Part shown: positions 44,412 to 57,867 of the stretch, piece after piece | Position numbering within the stretch: position 1 is the stretch's first letter | How the letters are laid out: each line of letters begins with the position of its first letter | Assembly: GCA_930367205.1 (NCBI GenBank) | Contig: CAKNEZ010000030.1 | Location: forward strand, 1-64,000 | DNA from: Acanthosoma haemorrhoidale | Lineage: Eukaryota; Arthropoda; Insecta; Hemiptera; Acanthosomatidae | Reading direction: 5' to 3' | Length of the DNA: 64,000 nucleotides | The notes under the pieces: generated by a model | Database searches by the model: none | What the model was told of the DNA's origin: nothing | Seen by the model: the letters and a program-made list of their open reading frames with translations, nothing else | Position numbers and translations under genes: made by a program

Positions 44412-47400
44412 TCATTTTCAATAATTAATTTCGTGTTTATCAATTGAAGGAAGTTGGATATTAGAAATTGAAGATAAAACCACTGATTTATTTAGATGAA
44501 ATAAAACAATTGATGACTACAACTAAATATTAATAATAATTTTAAGCAAGGATGTCTTGTTCAAGCCTATCGAAGGAGGCCTGGCGAATTACGCTTTCAG
44601 GGCTTCGACCAAGGGCTATGCCTTTCTTCCAACTTCTCACTCCTCTCCCAAGAATCGATTTGCCCATATATTCCCCTTTTCCTCTCCAAAAATAGAGTGA
44701 TCCCCCCAACTGTCGAAAAATAAAAATGTCTTTTCACACCTCCGCTTTCGCACGTGCTCGCCAAGTAAAGGCCCAGGCACAATTCCACGAGCAATGGCCT
44801 GGATTATCCTCTCTCTGTCCCAGGTCGGCTGTTAAAAGGATGTTTAGGCCTCTCTCTCTCTGATAACAGATATATATGGTCTTATTAGTCTGTGAGTGTG
44901 TTTCAGTATGCAAAATCGCGCACCACAGTTTCGCTTCTGATTTTTGTCCAGGAAGTCCTACTGACCAGGAAACTGGATATCACCACCCTGGAATGTGCTA
45001 GGTTTTGACTATCTAGCTTTTTATAAGTTTTTTTTCTATTTTTTATCATTTGAAATTTGTTTACACCGATTACGGACTAAACAGTATTTTTTAAATGCAT
45101 GCACATTCGAAATTAAGGACATAAAATGTGTTGAAACAATATTCAGTGATATGCGATGGCAAAGGGCTCTTAGAAAGATAATAAATGACGGGGTTCTACT
45201 TGATACTAATTGATCAAATCTAGTATTTTTTTTTCTTTGGACCGCATTTATAACTGACAATTAAATGTTTTAAACAAACATTTTATTTTTCGCTGAAATA
45301 TGAGCTGCCTCGTCCCAGCTCAGAAGTAATTTCACATTTCTGTTTTTCAAGAACTCGTAAAAAAATTCAATATCATCCCAGGAAATAAAGACCAATATAA
45401 CTCGTGTAGCTAATGTTTCGAGTCAATATCAAAAGGTTATTTTGTTATTTGTTCAAAAAAGTGATTCTCAGTAACGATTGTGGTCTCACAAATAATATTA
45501 AGCGTCCTTCGTAAACATTTATGAAATATTTAATGACCTGCTTGCAGTTTACATCCATAGATATTTTGAATGCGAGCACCTCATCAAACAAAATTTAGTT
45601 CATGACTGTTGCAAAAACAAATTAACGTTATCTGCAGGAGCAGTTACTTGGTTTATTGTTTAAGTTATTCACGGTCTGTTCCTGAGGCTAAGGTCTCAGT
45701 CGATATGAGCTGCTTCTCCCGTCTCGAAGGGCTCGGCAGCCCTTGACAAGTTAACACGTGGCCACTTAAAACTAATGAATCAAACTGCTTCTCCAAACTG
45801 GCAGACATTTTGTCGGTCTGTCTGTCTGTCGGATGGCATAATAAAGCATACATGTCATTGGCAAAGATGGTTGGTGGGTGGCTTTATCCCAATAAATGGA
45901 GGGGGGTCTTTTATGGTGCAATAGTTGAAAAAACAGCTTCAAAATGAGAATTCGGTGAGTTAAAAATTCCTAGAACCACTGCCATAATAGTAATTTGTAC
46001 ACATCTATTATACTCACCCAATCACACTGTTACTGCTAAACTACTAAACTGCTACCTTTAATTGTTCTTTTAGCTGCCCCAAACTGATTTAAATATATAT
46101 ATAATTTTGAAGTGTAATGAGCTGATTTAAACACTAAGTATACTTCAAGGAATTAAACATTGTTAAGATTCAAGCCTTGCTCCATTTAAGGTTTATGATA
46201 AAATCTTTTTCTTCAAGCAGAGGAAGATAGAAAAGGAGATGGATTAGCCAACCACCACAATCATCAAGTAACATACCCTTAAAATACCTTAATTGGATTA
46301 AAACCACCAGAAATTTATGGGAAAAATTCCCTTCTCACACACTATCCCAATATCATCCCCTGATTTTCGCTATCAACACCCATTTTACAACCATTAAAAT
46401 AAAGCATATTAGATTGAAAATCTGATTTATAATAAACAGGTTGCTTCCATTGGCCACTACTTAAATTTAGTATGATAAATTACTGTAGGCTAGCAACAAT
46501 TGAGGCATTTTTAAATTGAATTAAATCTTGTTTTCATTGTACGCTTAGAATAACATAAGCAAATCAAATCTATAAATTTAAGTAATCAAACGGCATCACT
46601 TTAAATAAAATATTTAAAAATTTCAAAGGATGTATGTATTCGTAGAAACGCACATTCTTTTTTATTGCCTTAATTTATATATATTGGGGTACATTTTGAT
46701 ATAACGGTTTTTACGTAAGTACCCAGGATACAAGAAACCATTTATTAATATAAATTCCACTATTACAGTCAGAGCTTAACAGAGCAGCACTTATTGTATT
46801 AATTGTGGTAAGATCTGCCCTCTACAGATTAACATGATTAAACCAAAACTAGTTCTTGTTAGTAGTTGAGATAAGTAGTAATTAAGGTTTTGGCTAGTTA
46901 GATTTATTTTAAGCTAATTAAGATTTTGTTGTTTTTTTGATTTGTTAAGTATGATAATACTTCAAATAGTTCAAAATGTTTATACTAAGAAAATGACTAA
47001 AATATCAAATGTTCTGCGTGATCATTTTCACATTTTCCTGAGGTAGTACATCATAATGATCATTGTTCTTTATTTTTTCATGAATGGTTAATAAAAATGA
47101 ATCAATGTTCACTACGTATATGTAAAAAAAAAGGCTAGAAAAAAGTTCCTTGTTCATTTTTTAGTTCTGAAGTGTGACAGTTGGTGGCTCTGATTAAGGC
47201 GGGTTAGGATTAAAGTAAAACAGCTGTAGTGTGATCGTGACGTGTACTAACACTTGTAAACTAGAGGGCACGTATCACACAGAAAAAAAAAAAATCACAT
47301 CATAAAGTAAAATGTCTACTAAGTTCGTTAGATATTCGTTTTATTAATATTCATGAAAATGCTCTGAAGAGACTTGAACGCGTCAAGAAGACAATCATCT

Positions 47401-47837
47401 AGAGACAAAAAACGTTTCAGTTTTACTGTCAATAAATGAAACATACACTGTACGTGGGTAACACGCGTATGCTCGAAGATTGTTCGCCACTTTTGAGAAT
47501 ATTTTGTCACACTGACCAAGACTTTGAGAACAAACAGGTTTGATGCCTGCGACAACTTTACCAGCTCATAAACATAGATACATACTTGTACAAAAGTATG
47601 TTACTGACCTGACAATAGGACTGTTCTGACAAAAAACAAAGAGAACAGCTTCAGAAGAGACAGTATGGCCGTCTACTTTTGTCTCCAGGGGCAGTCACTA
47701 CCTCATCAATCTAGGAGAGAATAAAACCCAGTATTTAATCTATCTAACCCAGTATTTAATCTATCCAAGCTAGGCATACAATTATTTATATGTATTTATT
47801 TTAGTCTCTTATTATATATATATATATATTTCTTTTT
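44412..47837. other. Long non-coding AT-rich stretch
   Basis: About 3.4 kb without a recognisable element. A short frame ending at 45213 and one at 47555-47328 (minus) have no domains. A (TGTC)n run is at about 45815-45830. Confidence 0.5.
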
Positions 47838-47944
47838 TCTTTCATAGCCCCTTTAAATTTACAGTTAATTATAGATCCTCAGGCGAATCTATTTACAAAT
47901 TATTTTTGTATTTCCTGTAGCATCACTACATTATATACAGGTTT
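47838..47944. repeat. Third copy of an arm segment
   Basis: Matches the left arm around 6920-6957 plus 8436-8505 (empty-site form as at 60890-60990), including GGCGAATCTATTTACAAATT and TATTTCCTGTAG. It is cut at 47944 by a gypsy LTR. Confidence 0.85.
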
Positions 47945-48179
47945 TGTTATTTTATAGAAATTATATAATATAGTGAAGCAGTTATAAATAACTATAAGTT
48001 TGGTTAGCTGATATAAATAACAGTGTGTTACGAAACCTGGCATGTGTTCAGAAGGTTTCAGTTTGTTTGAGTGTATACATTCTGTTTGTAATATCTATGT
48101 CTCATTGTGTAAATAAATTGTGTCGCGTTATTCAATTACATATAAAAATGTGTCTCATTATTCAGCCCTTGTCACAACA
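47945..48179 (+). mobile_element. Gypsy 5' LTR (235 bp)
   Basis: Starts TGTTATTTTATAG and ends GTCACAACA, with TGTT...AACA inverted ends. Immediately after it comes AGTTGGCGACGAGGATAA, a leader/primer-binding region common to many gypsy elements. A polyadenylation word AATAAAT lies near 48111. Confidence 0.82.
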
Positions 48180-48315
48180 AGTTGGCGACGAGGATAAAAG
48201 TACAAAACATTGGAAAAATTGAGTACCGCTAACAATACTATAACCGCTAAAAGGTATTTTATTTATTTTTTACTAACCGTTATATACCTGATTTAAACAA
48301 GCAAATCAAGTCACA

Positions 48316-48723
48316 ATGAATTCAGAACAATTCGAGAAGTTGATGTTAGTCTTGTCATCTGCTCTAGAAAGTCAAAAAACCACACCAGCATTACCACTGA
48401 CACCATTTGAAAACTATGACCCCAAAACTGAACAGTTTTCGTCATACATGGAGCGTTTTGACAATTATTGTGATCTCAAAAACGTCACTAATGATACAAA
48501 AAAGGTTCAAATTTTGCGTTCATCAATTGGAAAAGAACATTATAACAACTTAGCCGCTTTTCTGGGACCAGATGATCCTATCAAGGAAATTCGACAATTA
48601 GATGAATCGTATCGGTTGGATGGGATGGATGTTCCCGGTACTTTAAAGTTTTTCTATGACGCTGGTATATGTCAAAGCCTATTCACTTCCCGGAGTTATT
48701 GTTTGTTATGGCGTCAACCCTAG
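48316..48723 (+). pseudogene. Gypsy Gag N-terminus (truncated)
   Basis: Starts at an ATG about 137 bases after the LTR: MNSEQFEKLMLVLSSALESQ, then FENYDPKTEQFSSYMERFDN and VQILRSSIGKEHYNNLAAFL, the N-terminal capsid pattern of gypsy Gag (F-x-x-Y-x-x-R-F, then L-x-x-x-x-G-x-x-x-Y). Similarity ends near 48612 at LDESY. The remaining frame to 48723 looks like foreign sequence. The element then meets the second inverted repeat. Confidence 0.82.
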
Positions 48724-48735
48724 GAGAAATTTCCA

Positions 48736-50733
48736 ATATATCAGTTAACTCTGGTCTCCCTTCAAAGCGAATAAATCTTTCGCCTTTTACTAAAGATTTC
48801 CGTGGAGGGGGACTTTTGATGAGTCTATAATCAATTTTTTGTCAGAACTCCGCCCTCGGGTGGGGTCATATATTCTTATCATCTCGCCTCATTCGAATGA
48901 ACATACATGCCATTTTGTGTGTGCTGCTGCGTTGAGTCTTGACTGAATGACCAACTCATAAAAAAGCTCTACTTACCATACCTACCGAATAGATTCTTCT
49001 ACATAGGGAAAAAACTTGTAAGAATTTCCCTGACAAAAAAGGATCCTCCTATCTTTCCTTCAACGTTTGATTTCAAATCTGAGAGCTTTCAAAAAATAAA
49101 CGAAATTTCCCCGGTCTCATCATTAAATAATACCTCAATCCCGTAAAAAATATAGATGATGAATTAATTAATTTGTCTAAACCTCCCTTGTCATTTTTCT
49201 TAAACCATCAATAAGCACACTCGGTGTCCTCATGTAACCGATTAAGAAACACAATCGTTCGTTGCGATTAATTTTAATTTTATTTAATCGAATTTTAGAC
49301 TATTTCGCCACAGTTAAAGTGTTCCAACATCATTTATTGTTTGTGTGCAAAACAAATCAACCGTCAATATATGGAGAGGCGTCATAAAACACAATCTTAA
49401 TATTAAACTGTACATCTACAAGTTTCCTTCCATCGGGCTTATCCAAGTGCATGCCGATTAAGTAGAATGCGACTAAATACAAATACATTTTGATCGTAGA
49501 GACAACAAAAGTATACATTTTAATTTAAATGGAAATAAATTACGATTACCATGCGATTGTTGTCCAAACAAAACTTAGCACACGCTTAAAAATATCATTT
49601 TCTCCAATCATAAATAGAGCTAGCTATACTAGCAAAAAAGTAGTCTAGAACAGAGTATGTCAAAACGTTGGACATTAATAAATGTATGCAGTGGTTAGTT
49701 AATAACTCATTTTATCAACCTAAGCCGACCTTCCAAGAAACTCTACTACAAAAGTTTTTCTATAGACGTTTTTGTCACAGGTTCACTGTATAATACATAA
49801 GTCTGCCAGATCCCTTTTATTTGGAGTGAGCAGGTATTAGCGGTGGTAACAGATTCTTCGATCTTAAGGGTTCGGTAGGAATATGTGCCATTATGTTTAT
49901 GCTCTGCTATTTGGAGTTTGTTAACCCGGAAAGGTTTACTCTAGCTTGGACAGTCAGTCTTCCGCTGATATTGTTATACCATCGTTTACACATTCCGGAG
50001 GGATTCCACTGTTCCAATATGAAAGTTAAAATGACTTTAGACGAGTCTGTAGGCAATCGGAGGTTAAAGAAGTGGAGGATCCATTCATTTCCCCTTGCTA
50101 AGACGTCTGATGTATCAATGCCTGTACGGTACGGCCAGGGAGTGAGTGTGGATAAACATCTTTTCCGGCTGCTAGGAAGTTTAGAATTCTACCGGCTACG
50201 GCTACCCCCTGGTGACATAATAAGATAGAACGAGGGAAATGCATAACGTAAAAGGTTCTTCCATACGAAACATCCCCAAGTGTGTTGTTGTACACGTATA
50301 AATCTTTATGGAAGCCTAGAAAGAAAGAGTCATCTTCGCCTTACACTGTTATCTTAAAGGAGTTCGTTAATTCTGTGAAAACAGGGCATTGCATTTGGTG
50401 GGATATTTTTTTAATACCGACTACGGCGTATTCAATTTACTTATTGATTTATTTCGCTGTATTTTACAGACACACCCAGAGAATTTCTCCCGGTTTTGAA
50501 TTCCGGCTCTGCTACCCTCTTTAAATTATATAACGATAAAAAAATGTATTCCGGTCAGGATATATATAATATAATAGAAAAAAAGTCTAAATCCAAGTTA
50601 TGTAACTAGCTATCTCACGTTTGAACTACCTTTTCATCAGAAATAATTATAATTCTTTAAATATTCACGAACTAGGTGATTTGGCCTATAACCTTCTATT
50701 GAGTGATTTAACTTATTTATTTTATTCTAAAGG
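48736..50733. repeat. Inverted repeat 2, right copy
   Basis: Partner of 14693-16702. It lies between a gypsy gag N-terminus and a gypsy pol of a different element. The plus frame 49893-50228 (DESVGNRRLKKWRIHSFPLA and on) has a counterpart on the left, but a 1-bp indel there breaks its 5' half. I do not recognise it. Confidence 0.88.
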
Positions 50734-52684
50734 CCGGCTAACCCTTAACATCGCGAAATGCGTGCTAGGACAGCCCGAAGTTGGATACCTAGGGTACCAT
50801 GTCTCACCCCAGGGCATCGTTCCATCACCAGCTAAAGTACAGGTAATCTTAGATTACCCCCGACCTACTACGATACGAGACCTCAGACGTTTTCTCGGAA
50901 TGGTCAACTTTTATCGCCGATGCTTAACTAACGCAGCTGAGCACCAGAGCGTACTTAACGCCTACTTACAAGGCGCCAAGAAAAATGACCGTACCATCGT
51001 CAACTGGACCGAAGAAGCTGCTAGCGCTTTCGAGGAAACCCGCAGGACTCTGGCGAACGCCGCCTATCTCGCTCATCCATCAACAGACGGGCAGCTAATC
51101 CTAGCCACTGACGCCAGTGACACAGCTATGGGTGCAGCACTACAACAGATGGAGGGCGGCGCGTTACGGCCTATTGGCTTCTTCAGCCGCGCTTTTAACA
51201 CTGCTCAGTCAAAATACAGCACCTTCGATAGAGAGCTATTAGCTATCTACGAAGCAGTCAAATATTTTCGACAGCTTCTCGAAGCGCGGGAAGTAATCAT
51301 TTATACAGACCACAAACCGCTCACCCACGCCATGGCCCAACAAAGTGACACTTCCTGCCCACGACGTATGCGATACCTAAATTACATAGCTCAATTCACG
51401 ACAGAAATACGCTATTGTAAGGGTGAGGACAACGTCGTGGCGGATGCCCTCTCACGCATAGAAGCCATCTGTGTCCCGGAAAATTTTCAAAAATTACACA
51501 CGGCTCAAGTAGAAGATCAAGAATTAACAGTCTTCAGGGAACAGAACGCCACATGCAGGTTAGAGCCCGTTAACATCCCCGGCAGCGACATTTCTCTCAT
51601 TTGCGAGACCTCACTGGGGGAGCCAAGGCCGTACTTGCCTTCGGGCTTTCGAAGATCCACCTTCGACCAGCTGCACAGCCTAAGCCACCCAGGAGTAAGA
51701 GCAAGTCGGAAAATGATGAGCCAGAGGTTTTTTTGGCCGGGTATGAACGCTGACGTGGCTCGATGGGCACGATGTTGTATAGCATGCCAGACCTCTAAAG
51801 TACACCGCCACACCATAACCCCTCCAGGGCAATTGGCGGCCGCGGGGAGGTTCGAGCACGTGCACATCGACCTCGTAAGACCCCTACCAACTTCAGAAGG
51901 CAAGCGATACATCCTCACCATGATTGACCGAGCCACGGGATGGCCTGAGGCAATTCCACTTGGCAACATGGAAGCTACCACCGTAGCCGACGCCTTCTTT
52001 AGTGGCTGGGTTGCCAGGTTCGGCACACCTATTCGAATAACGACTGACCAAGGCCGTCAGTTTGAATCAGAGTTGTTCACGAGACTGACCCGCCTCCTGA
52101 GTGTCGAGAGAATTCGGACCACCGCCTACCATCCACAGTCAAACGGCCGAATTGAACGATGTCACCGCTCGCTGAAAACCGCACTAACCGCCCATTCACA
52201 ACACCGTCAGTGGACGCGAAGCCTACCAGCAGTCCTGCTCGGCCTACGAAGTGTAATCAAAGAGGACCTAGGGTGCAGTGTCGCCGAGCGAACATACAAA
52301 AAACCCTTACGCCTTCCCGGAGAATACTTTACACCAACACAAGTAGATCTTGACGTTCGACGCAACATCACTCAACACCGGGAAGACACGAAGAAGACGT
52401 TCATTAGCAAAGACCTCAACACCTGCACACACGTCTTCGTTCGACAAGAACACCGGCGTAGCCTCGAACCGGCTTATACTGGTCCGCACCCAGTAGTCAG
52501 CAGGAATAATAAAACCATAGTCATAATGGCAGATAATAAGGAGACTCGCATTTCCCTAGACCGTGTCAAGCCAGCTTATTTGCTAAACACCACCGAAAGT
52601 TTACCTACACCGGGTGAACCAGAGGAATTAGGAAACACTCCACCACCATACCTCTGCACGAGAAGTTCGGTAGCGCGACGGTAA
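50733..52684 (+). CDS. Gypsy pol: RT thumb, RNase H, integrase
   Basis: About 650 codons without interruption. The RT end has EVGYLGYHVSPQGI and LRRFLGMVNFYRRCL. RNase H has LATDASDTAMGAAL, FDRELLAIYEAVKYFR, IYTDHKPLTH and GEDNVVADALSR. The integrase zinc finger is LHSLSHPGVRASRK with CCIACQTSK. The core has HIDLVRPLP, ITTDQGRQFES and AYHPQSNGRIERCHRS (Asp, Asp, Glu all present), with a C-terminal domain THVFVRQEHRRSLEPAYTGP. The lack of stops points to a recent insertion, but with no RT palm it cannot replicate alone. The ATG at 50621 lies in the neighbouring repeat and is not the real start. Confidence 0.93.
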
Positions 52685-53219
52685 ATATAAAATAGACATT
52701 ACTGATAAAATATAAGTTATTTTTTTTTTTTTTTAGTTGTTTCGAAATATACGCTATAATATTTTTATATATTATATTAGGACCTAAGTTACCACTTGTT
52801 ACTATAAGTCATTTTATATATTTTTTTTGTTTTTTCTCGTTCGTAAATGTTAATAGCGATCAATAGACCACAACAATTGTAAAATAATGTTAGTCAAACG
52901 TGTATGTAAATATGTATATCTTAATACTTGTGACTGTTTGTAGTGGTTACATTTTAATCATTTAACTGGGTCTGTTATCAAGTACAATGTTGATTCTTTT
53001 ATTCCCATTCAGGTAAAAGATAAAATTTTTTTAAGGAAAGAGCTATTTAATTGTTTATTTGTAATAATTGTTCTACAAATAATGTCCAATGTACACAAAA
53101 GTGTAAGCGTTTAAGAAAAAATTGATAGACATATGTTTGTATTATGTACGTTTTTATTATGCAATGTAATTCAATATATGAAAACTGTCAAACTTGTATA
53201 GGGCAATTTGGGGGAGCCC

Positions 53220-53838
53220 TGTGGCGGTTCTTAGTATATAAAGTGAAATCACCCTATACGTTATTGCAGATATATTATAGACAAAGGTAAATAACATGAA
53301 CAAAAGTAAATTATTATAAATCTATTAGCAATAAAGAAAAGCAGAAGCAAGTAACATGAGACGGGACAACAACTGTCAGTCATAAATTAGAGAGACCCTT
53401 ACAGCCCAGGCCTGCGGGACCCTTGTCACATGTAAACCACAGCCTAAGTGGTCCTGTCAGCAGTCTGACAGATTACTGAGAATCGGCATGCTCCTTACCA
53501 CATGTTAGGATCTCGCAGGCCCTAAGGAACCTTTTTGTTCAGCCCTCCGAGGAGGCGTGGGCCATATTTAACGGAGGAGGCTAGCCCCAGACAGTCAGTC
53601 TTTTCGCGCCGTTCCTCCGTGATACTTGCTTCTGTTCAAACTCTGAAACTTTTACTTATTCTTTATGAATCCTCTGTACCCCTTGAACATAGTGCATTGT
53701 CGGGGCACATACCTATCAGAAATGGAGTCAGATGTTAACGCCGACCTGGAACGATTGTCCAGGTCACAAACTTGAACAATTCGCACTTGTCACCAGGGCT
53801 AGAGAGCTTGGGCACTCCCCTAGTGACATTTCCCGACA
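53220..53838 (+). mobile_element. 3' LTR of the gypsy element
   Basis: Starts TGTGGCGGTTCTTAG after a polypurine tract and ends TTCCCGACA. It matches the solo LTR at 19130-19733 and the fragment at 41790-41937. Confidence 0.9.
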
Positions 53839-54082
53839 CGGTTTTTGACGTCAGTCGTGTTGATGTCATTGAAAATGATTCTAGTTCCTTTCTTTTTATT
53901 TCATATTTGATTTTAGTCTCTTCGTCTCCAATTTCTCTCGCCATTATCTTGAGGCTATATCGTCTAAAATGAAAACAATCCATAACTAACTCAGCTTTTT
54001 ACGAAACCTCAGTTTTCCATTTCTCATGAAAAAAAAAAAAATAAAAATCAATACAAACATAATTTTTTTTATTATTAATAAT
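53839..54082. other. Flank, no gene
   Basis: Short AT-rich flank with an A-run near 54029-54042. Confidence 0.5.
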
Positions 54083-54466
54083 TCTTTATTGTGCTAAAAT
54101 TACAATGTGCCTTATAAGGCAATAAGTAATTGAGATAAATGTTCTCATTCTTTTAGGCTGACCAAGAGCGCGAGAGGACATGATTGGAGAAACTGGCCAT
54201 TGCCAGGACTCCCACTGTCACACATTTATAGCAGGTCACGAGGCCACTGCCGTTTCAGTCCGTGAGGAGGATTATAGGGATGAGTGCAGTGCAATGACTG
54301 TGCTAGGGGATTAGGGTGGTTGGATAGGTTACTATGGATTTTCATGAACTTGGAAGGGATGGAGTTCAAGAATGTAGTGTATATTAAGATCGTTATGAAG
54401 GGTTTTGTTGCTGACGTAATAAGGGGCATTGTTCTCAGGACTTTTGATTGAAAGGATTGGATCAAA
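54083..54466 (-). mobile_element. Jockey LINE 3' fragment
   Basis: The 3' UTR and the end of ORF2 of the Jockey family, starting at TTTATTGTGCTAAAATT, with an internal deletion at about 54152. The reading frame is broken. Confidence 0.85.
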
Positions 54467-56424
54467 TATAGTTTAAAATAATTTAAATTCACCAATACAA
54501 GTCAGAAATGAAATTCCGTCTGAAATAAAAGGAGAGGGGTTCAATTGAAATAAGAATTTCTCACTTTGAGAATATTGGGACCCAGTGGCGGCCGCGAGAT
54601 GGTTGGATTACCGAGGCCCTGTTGTAGGTTATATAATCATCTATTCAGATAATGAGGGGAATTATGAGGTCCAAGATACACACTAAAATTTGTGTACATA
54701 CGAACGATTAGTCATTTCAATAAGGAGACACGTTAATTTTTATTTTGATTCTAACGTGCTCCGCTGAATCAGATCATCGTAAATACATTCCATTCTAGTC
54801 ACGATGATCCGGGTGATACTTTTGCAAAGACATGGAATGAGCTAGACTAGAGATTTATTTTATTGGTTCGTAAGTAACTTTTTTAACGGTTATTTGCGAA
54901 TTAGAAAATATGTTTCCAGGACTTTATGATGTCCAGTCAGCCATACTTGCGTTATACATAACCCCTTATAAGACATCATGTTATAAACTAAGATGTGGGC
55001 TGAGAATATGATTTCTCCAAGGTATTCTGGTCGTTGAGCGCCTGACTATATTTAGCATTTATATTGAATATTAATAACAAATAAATAATAAATTAATGAA
55101 AGTTCATACATTGCGTATAAAATAAAGACAAAGAAAGCTTCAAGCTGTCCCTTCCAGGAATATTTGCGACTATGTACAATTACAATTTAAAGCAATTAGT
55201 AAGGAAAAAATGTCTTAAAACTTATCCATACTACAACATAATACTAAAATGGAAGACAATGTGTACAAAACTATACATAAACCAAAAACTAGAGTCAATA
55301 ATAATACAAAATAATGACAAATGAAATGGTATTCGGAAAGAAAATATTACAATTAGACACATCTGTAGCCCAAAGTCACGTTGTACCAATGTTGCAGCTC
55401 TAAAATATTATAAATTGACTATGCTTAAGTGTTTACAGGGATGGTAAAGCATCTGGCCAGAGATCAGGAGGCATCACCGTGGATGTGTGAAACCAGGGGT
55501 AAGACAATCAATGAGTGGTACAAAATTGTAACGAGATAAACATCAAATATTGTAGATAATTAAAACTTAATTAAATAAAGATAATTAAATCGTCAATAAA
55601 AAACAAGTAAATAAATTTTTATAGATCCTACATTCATACTACAAATAAATGAGAAAAAAAAAAGCTAGTTCCACAAGCTATCTAGGCATCAACACATTTA
55701 TATTAATAGGGAACAGGTGTTCTATAATAAATATATATATATATATATATATATGTTCCAGCTGTCATTATTAATGTACTTTACATTAGGACCATTAGTC
55801 GAACACATTAAAACACAGAGTGAAAATATAATAATTTACTATAATAGCTGTTGTGAAATGGCCTGAAGCCAGGTTAATAATATCTATATATTTGTATGTT
55901 TTAACTCAAAACTAATAACTCAAAATATGTCCAATATATGTTACTTTTACTGTTATGGTGTGCATAGCATTATTTTGTTTATGCATAATTTATCATACAC
56001 GTACATTAAGAAAATAAATGTACATTTTCACTATCACCGAATTTACTGCAAATGGTTCTCGAATCCGTGTGAGCTGATTATATTTTGTCATAAAATGCCT
56101 CCTACTACTGCCTCAGTGAAGGACGAAATGTAACGTGTGGCAACAAATCTTTGTTTGATAATATACTTACTCATTCTCTTAAACAATCATCAATCAAACA
56201 ATGAGGTATAATTATATTTTAATCTTGAATAATACAGTAGGTCGTTACTGATTTTTTGATTGCGGATTTTACAACGAAACAAATGAGATAAGGTTTTTAT
56301 TTAATTATAAAATCATGAATTAGAATCACTTAGGTCTTATGTGGTAAGATGCAAAGTGGTCACGCCATCAACATCGAATTATCAATAATAGCCAAGTTAA
56401 ATTCTCTAATTCATTGAAGACCAT
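54467..56424. other. Non-coding, with AT microsatellite
   Basis: No gene seen. A (TA)n run of about 12 units lies at about 55731-55754. Confidence 0.6.
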
Positions 56425-56812
56425 GATCCCCAAGCACAGTCATTGCACTGCACCACTCATCCCTATAATCCTCCTCGGAGACTAAAGTGGCAGTGGCCTC
56501 GTGACCTGCTATAAATGCGTCACAGTGGGAGTCCTGGCAATGGCCAGTTTCTCCAATCATGTCCTGAGCGCATGTGGCTCTCTCGCTCTTACGAGACTCC
56601 ACTGGCGGCTGACGGAGGAGCGTGGGGGAATTACCAAGACTCCGCTTCCTCTTTCGCATGCGAGGGAGGTGACAACCATATGGATTTGGGAGGTCTCTGG
56701 GCATTTGTAAATAATGTATGAATGAAAATTGTAAATATGACATGAATGACAACATTTATCACAATTACTTATTGCCCGATGAGGCAGATTGTAATTTTAT
56801 CCTAATAAAGTT
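56425..56812 (+). mobile_element. Jockey LINE 3' UTR fragment
   Basis: Plus-strand copy of the Jockey 3' UTR, recognised by GCACTGCACCACTCATCCCT and the end GATTGTAATTTTATCCTAATA. An antisense open frame across it is a shadow seen in other copies as well. Confidence 0.85.
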
Positions 56813-57867
56813 GTTTTTATTAGTACATTGGAAAAAGTATCCTAAACATTTTGTCATCAACAAAGATACATAAATCTAGACTTACTGCAGGTTTTTAATT
56901 TATAATTACCTTCTTACCTATGTACTCTTAAAAACGTTGGATACTCATTTCTATTTACACCTGAAATAAACTCACTTTTCACCTATGGATACACGTATTC
57001 GTGTATTTTAAGTCGTAAAGCAATTGCACTAACAGCTACACTATCAAACAACTGCTGAATATATTAATTACTTATTTTTGTACCAATTTTAATTTCCAAA
57101 AGGATTAATAATATTTTCCCTCCTTTTTTTTCTTCTAAAATTTGAAAAACTTAGTTATAATTTGTCCAATTATTATTTCCATTTTGTTCAATCAGTAATC
57201 ATTCAATGGTCATCAAGTCTGTACATGTTTTTAAGTCATCCCTTTTGGAATGATTATTACTGTGATCATGTCTCTAGTCATTCTTATCAACCGACTATTT
57301 ACTAAAAGGATATGTTATGTCTTCAGAGGCAGATCGAGCCATAATTAAGGCTTTATCTGTGAAACAGTACGTACACGGATGAGATCAGCTGTTAAATGCC
57401 CACAGTCGGTCTGTCCACTAAGACACAACGTGCGTCTATTTCTGTACACGTCCTTAATTCGCCGATTCTCTCTGGGGAACTTACTATTCACTGTTTATAT
57501 TTGTATTATCATCTTATCATGGAGAGTGGACATTTTATCTGGAAACTGGGAAATTCCCTTGGAAATTCCCCGAAGATAAGGTATGGGGCCCTCGTCTGGA
57601 TATGAAAAGGTGAGGAATGAGAAAAGACTGGCAAAGATCTATGCCAAGAAGCCCTCAGTAACAATTAGCAGTGACTAATTTCAACTGTTCACTTAGGATA
57701 TAACAGTAATTCAACCTAGATCTTCAAGTGGAATTATAGGATTTCCATATATTATGTGTTAATATTGTTTGTTAAGTGATCAGTTTCGGTCTAGGGAAGA
57801 ATAGTAGCAGCAACAGATTAAAGTATTTGCAACTAATTCATTTTGTTATTAATACCTCAACAACAAC
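56813..57867. other. Non-coding, no gene seen
   Basis: AT-rich sequence between two Jockey 3' fragments. Confidence 0.6.

Larger units (their letters stand above)
50733..53838 (+). mobile_element. 5'-truncated Ty3/gypsy element with 3' LTR
   Basis: Pol from the RT connection region through the integrase is one open frame. It is followed by 535 bp of 3' region with a T-run (52722-52734), a polypurine tract (TTTGGGGGAGCCC) and a TGT...ACA LTR. The 5' LTR, gag, protease and RT palm are missing. The edge at 50733 joins inverted repeat 2 in frame with its short ORF, which is coincidental. Pol is GC-richer than its surroundings. Confidence 0.9.

Noticed and set aside
47328..47555. Minus-strand frame of 75 codons considered as a host exon
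   Set aside because: More than one frame is open there, and I see no clear splice sites or motif.
50621..50733. N-terminal 37 codons of the 687-codon frame
   Set aside because: They lie in inverted repeat 2, which occurs without pol at 14693, so the in-frame fusion to gypsy pol is accidental.
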